A stretch of DNA of 8,979 nt from positions 1 through 8,979 of the forward strand of contig CAZWAP010000071.1 in the NCBI GenBank assembly GCA_964632005.1. The letters run 5' to 3'. The notes below the pieces were generated by a model. The model was not told the origin of the DNA. It ran no database searches and saw only the letters and a list, made by a program, of their open reading frames with translations. Made by a program: the position numbers and the translations under genes. Source of the stretch: CAZWAP01 sp964632005. GTDB taxonomy: Bacteria > Planctomycetota > Phycisphaerae > Sedimentisphaerales > Anaerobacaceae. Positions 1 through 5,698 of the stretch are shown here, in pieces (position 1 is the first letter of the stretch; each line of letters begins with the position of its first letter).

Positions 1-223
1 CACTTAGCGTATCAGTCCCGGCCAACCAGGTGTCCAAAAGCATCACCTCTGACCGCCGGTCGGCCGGCCTGTTTTCGCCCGCAAACCAGCCACTCTACCC
101 CCAGAGCCTATTGGCCCACGTTGCCCAGTTTATCCAGTTTTAACAAACCTGTTTAGTGCTCCTTCTGCCGCTCTGCCTGTTACCTCGGTGGTCCTGAACC
201 TCTTCTGTTTCGGGCCCTGCCGA
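1..223. other. left edge: no confident gene, two weak edge fragments
   Basis: No gene can be called with confidence here. Frame 3 of the + strand is open from the window edge to TAA at 141-143 (46 codons, ending ...HVAQFIQF), with mostly G or C third positions. It could be the tail of a gene converging on mtaB. Alternatively, on the - strand an ATG at 43-41, preceded by GTG and a purine-rich AGAGG, opens a frame running off the edge (MLLDTWLAGTDTLS...), which would put another gene downstream of mtaB. The two overlap, so at most one is real. No stem-loop terminator was seen after the mtaB stop. A GGCCGGCC palindrome at 62-69 is probably chance in GC-rich DNA. Confidence 0.3.
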
Positions 224-1663
224 TCAGCAGAGACGACCGGCCATCCCGTCCTCTCGATTTGCCACCAGCCGTACCACCTGCAGCTCGTTCCTCCGCAGCT
301 TCCCCTGGACCCCGTCGATGCAGACCATAAAGTAGCGTTCGCTCCGCCCGCGGGCAGTCCCGTTGTTGTCCTCCACCAGGACCTCTGCCGATTCGCCAAC
401 GAACTGTTCTCTGTATCTTCTGCCCAATTCAGCACTTAGCTGTTGCAACACTCTCGTGCGCTCTTTAACGACCGCCCGGGCAACGGCATCTTTCATCTTC
501 GCCGCAGCCGTTCCTTCGCGCGGTGAAAAGGCGAAAATATGCATCTTCAAGAATCCTACGTCCTCGGCCATCTTCGCGGTCCGCTCGAAATCCGCGTCCG
601 TCTCACCCGGGAAACCGACGATGATGTCGGTCGTGATAGCGGGCCTATCCAGCCGGGCTTTGATCAACTCAACGCTCGCGCGAAATTCATCCGCCGTGTA
701 CTGCCGGCACATCCTCCGCAGGATTGCATCGGAGCCTGACTGGAGTGATAAGTGCAGGTGTGGCATAATGTTAGGATGCCGGCAGAACGCCTCGAGCAGG
801 CGCTCGGTAACGTCCGCTGGCTCCAGCGAACTGAGCCGGATTCTCGCCAGGTTCGGTATTTCCGCGAGCACGTCGAGCAGCTCGGCAAGCCTGTCGCTTC
901 GACGGTCGGGCCAGTTCTCCCTGCGGACGCTGAGCTGGCCGTAGGCCCCGAGAAATACCCCCGTCAGCACGATTTCCCGGTGGCCGGCGGCGACCAGTGC
1001 CCGTGCCTCTTGGACGACCAGCTCTAGCGGCTTGCTGCGAACAATCGGCCGGGCCCGGGGTACAATACAATAGGTGCAGCGTCCATCGCAGCCGTCCTGA
1101 ATCTTGAGAAAGGCCCTTGTGTGGCCTTTGAACGCATTTAAGGTAGGCAGGTGCTGCGGGTGGACAGCCGGCAGGTGCGGAGGGTTGTTGAAACCACCAG
1201 TTTTTGGCCGCGAGGCCGGCTGCAGCCGGGCCGATAAGTGTTTTGCCTGGTTGATGTTAGGCGCGACTTGTGTTTCAATACGCGTGAGCCGGCGGGCTTT
1301 CGATTGAGAGATGCTTGTGTGGCTGGCGATTATGCGGTACAGTTGCGAGGGCAGTTCGTCGCGGTTTGCGATCACGTGAATGTTTTCAGCCAGGGGGTGT
1401 AATTCGCCGATTTGTGCCGAAGGCAGGCATCCACAAACGAGCAGAACGGCATCGGGGTTGAGCCTCTGCGACCTGCGGATGTACTGTCTGCTCTTTGCCG
1501 AGGCCGTGTGGGTAACGCAACAGGTGTTGACGATGATCAGGTCCGGGTGGGCCGGCGGCTGGGCGCAGCGTAGCCCCAAGTGCTCCAGGAGCTCCCGGAT
1601 CTGCTGGCTTTCGTACTGGTTGACCTTGCATCCAAGGGTAACTATGGCAAAAGTTTGCATCAT
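224..1663 (-). CDS. mtaB: tRNA (t6A37) methylthiotransferase MtaB
   Basis: Radical-SAM methylthiotransferase (479 aa) that converts t6A to ms2t6A at position 37 of ANN-decoding tRNAs in the cytoplasm. The N-terminal UPF0004 domain starts with VTLGCKVNQYES and supplies three cluster cysteines: Cys12, Cys48 (NTCCVT) and Cys79 (CGCLPS). The radical-SAM cluster motif CxxxCxxC is Cys192, Cys196 and Cys199 (DGCDGRCTYCIVPRARP). Family motifs LTGV..GAYG, LHLSLQSGSD and VGFPGET follow. A TRAM-like RNA-binding tail runs from about 423 to 470. GCKVNQYE and NTCCVT favour MtaB over MiaB or RimO. Residues about 115-172 form a His/Pro/Gln/Ser-rich linker that makes the Cys79-Cys192 gap roughly 40 residues longer than I expect for the family. 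The start is fixed: an in-frame stop lies at 1696-1694 and no other start codon lies between. No Shine-Dalgarno sequence precedes the ATG. It is divergent from the pilus operon. Confidence 0.95.
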   Translation of the reverse strand: MMQTFAIVTLGCKVNQYESQQIRELLEHLGLRCAQPPAHPDLIIVNTCCVTHTASAKSRQYIRRSQRLNPDAVLLVCGCLPSAQIGELHPLAENIHVIANRDELPSQLYRIIASHTSISQSKARRLTRIETQVAPNINQAKHLSARLQPASRPKTGGFNNPPHLPAVHPQHLPTLNAFKGHTRAFLKIQDGCDGRCTYCIVPRARPIVRSKPLELVVQEARALVAAGHREIVLTGVFLGAYGQLSVRRENWPDRRSDRLAELLDVLAEIPNLARIRLSSLEPADVTERLLEAFCRHPNIMPHLHLSLQSGSDAILRRMCRQYTADEFRASVELIKARLDRPAITTDIIVGFPGETDADFERTAKMAEDVGFLKMHIFAFSPREGTAAAKMKDAVARAVVKERTRVLQQLSAELGRRYREQFVGESAEVLVEDNNGTARGRSERYFMVCIDGVQGKLRRNELQVVRLVANREDGMAGRLC

Positions 1664-1673
1664 ATGATATAAT
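1645..1673 (+). promoter_or_regulatory. extended -10 promoter of the pilM operon
   Basis: A perfect TATAAT at 1668-1673 is preceded by TG at 1665-1666 with one base between, which is a full extended -10 element. The best -35 at 17-base spacing is poor (TGGCAA, 1645-1650, 3/6), which an extended -10 tolerates. Transcription would start near 1680 and leave a 5' UTR of about 64 bases. It lies over the first codons and start of the divergent mtaB, so the two genes may compete for polymerase. This reads a sigma-70-type consensus and assumes the host uses it. Confidence 0.55.
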
Positions 1674-1678
1674 CTATA
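1673..1678 (-). promoter_or_regulatory. possible -10 box of a leaderless mtaB transcript
   Basis: On the - strand TATAGA (4/6 to TATAAT) ends 10 bases before the mtaB ATG, so transcription would begin at or next to the start codon. That fits the absent ribosome-binding site and suggests a leaderless mRNA. A weak TTGTAA -35 lies 15 bases upstream (1699-1694). It shares base 1673 with the rightward -10 box. The region is AT-rich, so chance matches are easy. Confidence 0.3.
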
Positions 1679-1731
1679 TTTGCAGAAAGGGCATTACAAG
1701 GCCAATCGGCGTGCGGATTGGCGGTCAAGAC

Positions 1732-1737
1732 AGGAGG
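1732..1737 (+). promoter_or_regulatory. Shine-Dalgarno site fixing the pilM start
   Basis: AGGAGG lies six bases before the ATG at 1744. This selects 1744 over the in-frame GTG at 1711, which has no such site, and makes the encoded protein begin MAVPSESVWAIDIG. Confidence 0.8.
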
Positions 1738-1743
1738 TTCGGC

Positions 1744-4131
1744 ATGGCCGTACCATCAGAGAGTGTGTGGGCGATCGACATAGGTAATTGTTCGCTGAAG
1801 GCACTTCGTCTGAGTAGCGAGGGTGGCGGAGCGGTGGTGGTGGAGTTCGACAACATCCGGCATAGCAAGATTCTCTCTGGCAGCGGGGTGACGGAGGCCG
1901 AGCGGGAAGAGTTGATCGCGTTGAGCCTGCGGCGTCTTGTGACCAAGCACGATCTGGGGACGGACGAGGTTGCGGTGTCGGTTCCGAGCCAGAACAGCTT
2001 TGCGCGGTTTGTGAGCCTTCCTCCCGTTGAGCGGAGGCGTGTGCCGGAGATCGTGAAGTTCGAGGCGGTTCAGCAGATCCCGTTCGACATTGAGGAGGTT
2101 CAGTGGTCTTGGCAGCGGATGTCGGAGGAAGATAGCGCCGAGTTGAAGGTGGGGATATTCGCAATCAAGACAGATGTTGTCAACGCGGTTCTGGAGCATT
2201 TCAACCGGGAGGATATTCAGGTCAGCTACATTCAGATGGCTCCGATGGCTCTGTACAATTACATAGTGCATGATCATCCCGGGCTGGTGAATTCCAATTC
2301 ACGCGCGACGGTGGTTCTGAACGTTGGTGCAGAGATCACGGATCTGGTTGTTTGCACGAAGTCGGCGGTGTGGCAGCGTTGCATTTTGATCGGTGGCAAC
2401 AGTTTCACTCGGGCGATAGCGGACACTTTTCGGCTGGATTTCGAGAAGGCCGAGAAGCTGAAGCGGACGGCCCCTGTGAGCAAGTATGCGCGTCAGATAT
2501 TCCAGGCGATGCGTCCGGTTTTCACGGACCTGGCATCTGAGGTTCAGCGGTCGCTTGGTTTCTACAGGAGCTCGAATCCCGACACGAAGGTGGCCCGGGT
2601 GGTGGCGATGGGGGGCGGGACGAGACTGCGAGGTCTGCTGAAGTACCTTCAACAGAGTCTTCAGCTTCCGGTTGAGCGGCCGGACTCGTTCAGGCGTCTG
2701 GCGATTGGCCCGGGGGTTCCGGCGGCGAAGTTCGGGGAGAACGTTTCGGAGTTCGGGGTTGTGTACGGACTTGCGGTGCAGGCGCTGGGTCTTGGGAGCA
2801 TACAGAGCAATCTTTTGCCGCGGACCATGGTTCGTTCGCGGGAGTGGATGGAGAAGAGCCGTTGGTTCATCGCGGCGGCGTGCATGCTTCTGGCGGTTTC
2901 GGTGCTTGCGCTCGGGCGGACCTTGTACGACAGGATGAACCACGCGAAGAACTCGTCTATTCGGCGAGAAGTAGCGGCGGTTCTGGAAGAGGCCCGGCGG
3001 GCCGAGCAGAACATGCGGGCGGCCGAGGAGAAGATTGCGGCGCAGAAGGCAATAATAGACAAGGAATTTGAGCCGTTCAAGTATCGCGAGGTAGTGCCAC
3101 TTCTGCACGAGACGATATTGTCGGCGTTGCCGAACGAGAAGAACAATCCTCGTCAGGCGGGGCTTTACGAGGCGTTCAGGCGTGGTGACGTGGAGGCGGT
3201 GACTCGGATACCTCGGAAGCAGCGGATGCAGTTGTTCGTGACGAATATGAGCGTTCACTTTTCGACGGATCTTGCGAAGGCTCCGTTCGAGCGGGTGGGG
3301 ATGACGTATCCTGGTAGCGGTAGAATGAAGCCGGGGGCGGGGGAGGCGTTCGATGAAGCTATGGCTTATCGGATGGTAGGAGGTCCATACGGGGGGGAAT
3401 TGGGGGAATACAGCCCGTTCGGTGTGCCGGGTGTTCCAGGTGCGGGCCAGGCGGTGGAGCGTAAGTCTGGTTTCGTGGTGACGGTATCGGGTTACAGCCC
3501 ATACGAGAACATAGAGGCGTTGATAGATCCGCCGGGGGCGGAGGGTCAGCCGAGCCGATGGGGTTTCGTTACGCGGCTAGCGCACCTTGTAGATGTGAAC
3601 GCTCCGTTTGAGCTTTACGGCAAGGGGGACCCGGCTCATTTCAAGCTGCAGGTGGGGGAGGTTGAGGCGGGCACGACGGGGGGCTACGGGTACTACGGGG
3701 GGGGGCGGGAGGGGATGCCGCCCGGCATCGGGGAATGGAGCGTGAGGGTAACAACGACGAGTCCGAGCGTACAAGGGGGGTACGGGCAGGAGGTTAAGGA
3801 GGTTCTGGTTGACCCGATGACAAAGGAAGTGATCAGCAAGGTGCCGGAGCTGGACGCGAATGGCAAGGTGAAGCTGGTGCGGGGTAAGCCGGTATACCAG
3901 GTAAATGATCACTGGTTCGTATTGAATATGAAGTTTGTTTGGAAGGATGCGCCGGTGGTGGAGGAGCCTTCTGGGGCTGGTTTTGGGCCGCCGGGTTACG
4001 GTGTTCCGGGCTATGAGCAGCCTGGTTACGGTCCGGGTGGTCGGCCTGGCTACCCGAGCGTTCCAGGCGGTCGGCCTATCTCCCCGACCATTCCGGGTCG
4101 AGGGCCACAGGGCGCTATTATTGAGGAATAA
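1744..4131 (+). CDS. pilM: PilM-type actin-like ATPase fused to a PilN/GspL-like membrane and periplasmic region
   Basis: Probable inner-membrane platform protein of a type IV pilus or related machine (795 aa). Residues 1-350 are a PilM-like actin fold: AIDIGN with Asp12 (phosphate 1), NVGAEITD at 193-200 (phosphate 2), and MGGGTRLRG at 289-297 (adenosine motif). NLLPR at 356-360 matches the INLLP peptide by which PilN normally docks in PilM. A single membrane span follows at about 375-391, then a charged coiled coil at about 403-455. The periplasmic part has short beta-alpha-beta-like stretches, for example RMQLFVTNMSVHF and FVVTVSGYSPYENIEALID, mixed with Gly/Tyr/Pro-rich linkers (about 530-575 and 646-660). 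It ends in a PGY-rich tail from about 742. Canonical PilM is near 350 aa and soluble, so this is a fusion resembling GspL in layout. It leads a three-gene operon. The PilM part is secure; PilN homology rests on motif and layout. Confidence 0.88.
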   Translation: MAVPSESVWAIDIGNCSLKALRLSSEGGGAVVVEFDNIRHSKILSGSGVTEAEREELIALSLRRLVTKHDLGTDEVAVSVPSQNSFARFVSLPPVERRRVPEIVKFEAVQQIPFDIEEVQWSWQRMSEEDSAELKVGIFAIKTDVVNAVLEHFNREDIQVSYIQMAPMALYNYIVHDHPGLVNSNSRATVVLNVGAEITDLVVCTKSAVWQRCILIGGNSFTRAIADTFRLDFEKAEKLKRTAPVSKYARQIFQAMRPVFTDLASEVQRSLGFYRSSNPDTKVARVVAMGGGTRLRGLLKYLQQSLQLPVERPDSFRRLAIGPGVPAAKFGENVSEFGVVYGLAVQALGLGSIQSNLLPRTMVRSREWMEKSRWFIAAACMLLAVSVLALGRTLYDRMNHAKNSSIRREVAAVLEEARRAEQNMRAAEEKIAAQKAIIDKEFEPFKYREVVPLLHETILSALPNEKNNPRQAGLYEAFRRGDVEAVTRIPRKQRMQLFVTNMSVHFSTDLAKAPFERVGMTYPGSGRMKPGAGEAFDEAMAYRMVGGPYGGELGEYSPFGVPGVPGAGQAVERKSGFVVTVSGYSPYENIEALIDPPGAEGQPSRWGFVTRLAHLVDVNAPFELYGKGDPAHFKLQVGEVEAGTTGGYGYYGGGREGMPPGIGEWSVRVTTTSPSVQGGYGQEVKEVLVDPMTKEVISKVPELDANGKVKLVRGKPVYQVNDHWFVLNMKFVWKDAPVVEEPSGAGFGPPGYGVPGYEQPGYGPGGRPGYPSVPGGRPISPTIPGRGPQGAIIEE
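3678..3714 (+). other. G-quadruplex-capable run inside pilM
   Basis: Five runs of three or more G (six, three, nine, three and four) are separated by loops of 4, 6, 1 and 1 bases, which satisfies the usual G3+N1-7 rule on the coding strand. It encodes the GGYGYYGGGREG linker at residues 646-657. The nine-G run at 3697-3705 is in frame as three GGG codons and is the longest homopolymer seen in the window. Confidence 0.6.
3988..4110 (+). repeat. PGY-rich low-complexity tail of the PilM fusion
   Basis: The tail has four PGY units close together (PPGYG, VPGYE, QPGYG, RPGYP), followed by two GGRP units coded by near-identical GGTCGGCC stretches. It is the C-terminal, presumably periplasmic end of the protein and looks disordered. 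The units are degenerate in DNA, so this is a compositional repeat rather than a clean tandem array. Confidence 0.6.
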
Positions 4132-4142
4132 AGGCAGAGCGG

Positions 4143-5639
4143 ATGAACATAGATGGCAAAGCGATCCTGTCGCAGTTAGGCGCGTTAAAGAGCAACGGTC
4201 CTTTACTGACCTCGGTAATCATAGGTCTGGTAGCGGTTCTTCTTTTCATACCGGCGGAGCTTTGGAGCAGGAGTTTAAAGTCGCGGGTGCGTAGTACGAG
4301 CATTTCGATGGGCAACCAGGTCAGGTCGAGCCTTCGGAGCGCCGGGTCGAAGGATCAATGGAAGGAGGTTGCCAAGCGGGCGAGTATTTATGCTCGCGAT
4401 GCGAACGAGATTGCGCTGCTATCGCTTCAGAGCACGCAGCGTGAACTGTTGAGTTACGATATTTTTCCGTCTCCGAACGATCCGTCGGCGTTCATATTCA
4501 AGGTTTTCGGGGACAACTATCGGGCGGGGATAGATTCCTACCTAAAGCGTTTGAATGCGGGCGAGTGTCCGACGGAGGCGGAACTTAGCAGCGGGGTGAG
4601 CAGTGGGACGGCGGGCGGTTCGGGGGCGAGGTCGAGGTACGGATCGATGTACGGGCCTGGAGGGCCGAGGCTTTATCCCGGGCCGACGGGGAGTCCTTAC
4701 GTGGGCGGGCCGATGGGCCGTTACCCGGGGTTGCCGGGTTACAGGGGGACGGGTGGTACGAGCGTGGAGGAGACGATACGTGAGGAGATATGCCTGAGCA
4801 GGGCGAAGTCGATTTCGGTTTACGCCAATGCCGCCGACATCGGGGGTTACGAGTTCTGGGGTCAGTACAAGTACGACGTTCGGCCGGAAGACGCGGTGCA
4901 GGATTGCTGGTACTACCAACTGGGATACTGGGCGATCGAGGACGTTCTGGCCACGATCGAGGCGATGAACTCTGGTTCGAGTAACGTTCTGAGTGCTCCC
5001 GTGAAGCGGCTGATGTGGATCAGTTTTGATGCGAGTGGTGCTGGCAGTGGGTATGCTTCGCGGTACGGTCGGGGTCTTTACGGTGGAGGCAGCTCGCAGA
5101 GATCGGGTTCCAGGCAGGATTTAGGCGGCCGGCCGAGTTACGTTACGGCCGAGGAGCCGGATACGGGTTCTGGCGGCAGATGGCCGGCTCCGGGCGTGGG
5201 TCGGGCCGGTCTTGGGATCGAGCCGTGCACGGGGAGGGTGTGTAACGATTCGATCGACGTGATGCATTTCAGGGTATCAGTGGTTGTCGGGGCCAAGTGG
5301 ATAATGCCGTTTATGAAGGAGCTTTGCAGCGCCAAGCAGCACCGGTTCCGGGGCTTTTTCGGGGAGCTGGCCCAGCCGGTGACGTATATGCACAACCAGA
5401 TAACGATCTTAGAGAGCCGTTTTACGGCGGTGGACCGTCTGGACCCGTTTCATCAGCTGTACAGGTATGGGCGTGATGCGGTTGTGGAGCTGGAGCTGAC
5501 TTGTGAATACGTTTTCAACAAGGCTGCTTATGATGTGATCAAGCCGAAGGAGGTGAAGGGCGAGGCGGAGCCGACGGATTCGGCGACGGGGCAGTTTGAA
5601 CAGTTCGATCAGTTCGACCAGTACAACCGGTTTCGTTGA
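4143..5639 (+). CDS. one-span membrane protein with PilO-like C-terminal domain
   Basis: Not recognised by name (498 aa). A short cytoplasmic start leads into one membrane span at about 20-38 (PLLTSVIIGLVAVLLFIP). A basic helical region to about 148 follows, then a Gly/Tyr/Pro-rich linker (149-207). Next is a folded segment with a Cys255 motif (CWYYQLGYWAIEDVL) and APVKRLMWISF, then a second Gly/Ser/Arg linker (about 297-358). Residues about 369-470 read as beta-alpha-beta (MHFRVSVVV, a helix with FMKELC, ITILESRF, VVELELTCEYVF), the order seen in PilO periplasmic domains. Cys362-x4-Cys367 just before it could form a disulfide. The gene starts 11 bases after the pilM stop, with AAGG eight bases before the ATG, so it is translated from the same transcript. 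A PilO role is inferred from position, topology and secondary-structure pattern; direct homology is not visible. Confidence 0.8.
   Translation: MNIDGKAILSQLGALKSNGPLLTSVIIGLVAVLLFIPAELWSRSLKSRVRSTSISMGNQVRSSLRSAGSKDQWKEVAKRASIYARDANEIALLSLQSTQRELLSYDIFPSPNDPSAFIFKVFGDNYRAGIDSYLKRLNAGECPTEAELSSGVSSGTAGGSGARSRYGSMYGPGGPRLYPGPTGSPYVGGPMGRYPGLPGYRGTGGTSVEETIREEICLSRAKSISVYANAADIGGYEFWGQYKYDVRPEDAVQDCWYYQLGYWAIEDVLATIEAMNSGSSNVLSAPVKRLMWISFDASGAGSGYASRYGRGLYGGGSSQRSGSRQDLGGRPSYVTAEEPDTGSGGRWPAPGVGRAGLGIEPCTGRVCNDSIDVMHFRVSVVVGAKWIMPFMKELCSAKQHRFRGFFGELAQPVTYMHNQITILESRFTAVDRLDPFHQLYRYGRDAVVELELTCEYVFNKAAYDVIKPKEVKGEAEPTDSATGQFEQFDQFDQYNRFR
5592..5627 (+). repeat. four 9-base units encoding the C-terminal QFD tail
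   Basis: Four consecutive in-frame 9-base units read CAGTTTGAA, CAGTTCGAT, CAGTTCGAC and CAGTACAAC. They encode QFE-QFD-QFD-QYN at residues 484-495, just before the terminal RFR. The first three are close copies, consistent with slippage expansion. Confidence 0.7.
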
Positions 5640-5698
5640 TGGTGGTTCAGGCGTGGTGGAGGGTCTTGAGGAACGAGAAGCTATTTAGGGCATAAGAG

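Noticed and set aside
50..69. GC-rich inverted repeat (GACC...GGTC, GGCCGGCC)
   Set aside because: Too short and isolated, not followed by T residues, and expected by chance at this GC content.
130..138. TTATCCAGT resembling a DnaA box near the composition switch
   Set aside because: A single imperfect match with no cluster of boxes, no AT-rich unwinding region and no origin-linked gene. It is not enough to call an origin.
1711..1743. Upstream in-frame GTG start for pilM, adding 11 residues
   Set aside because: No ribosome-binding site precedes it. AGGAGG at 1732-1737 fits the ATG at 1744, and the actin-like motif then starts at the usual distance from the N-terminus.
2299..3258. 319-codon open frame on the - strand inside pilM
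   Set aside because: It is an antisense shadow: Arg/His/Pro/Leu-rich with no domain, lying wholly within a well-supported gene. Long antisense frames are expected in GC-rich coding DNA.
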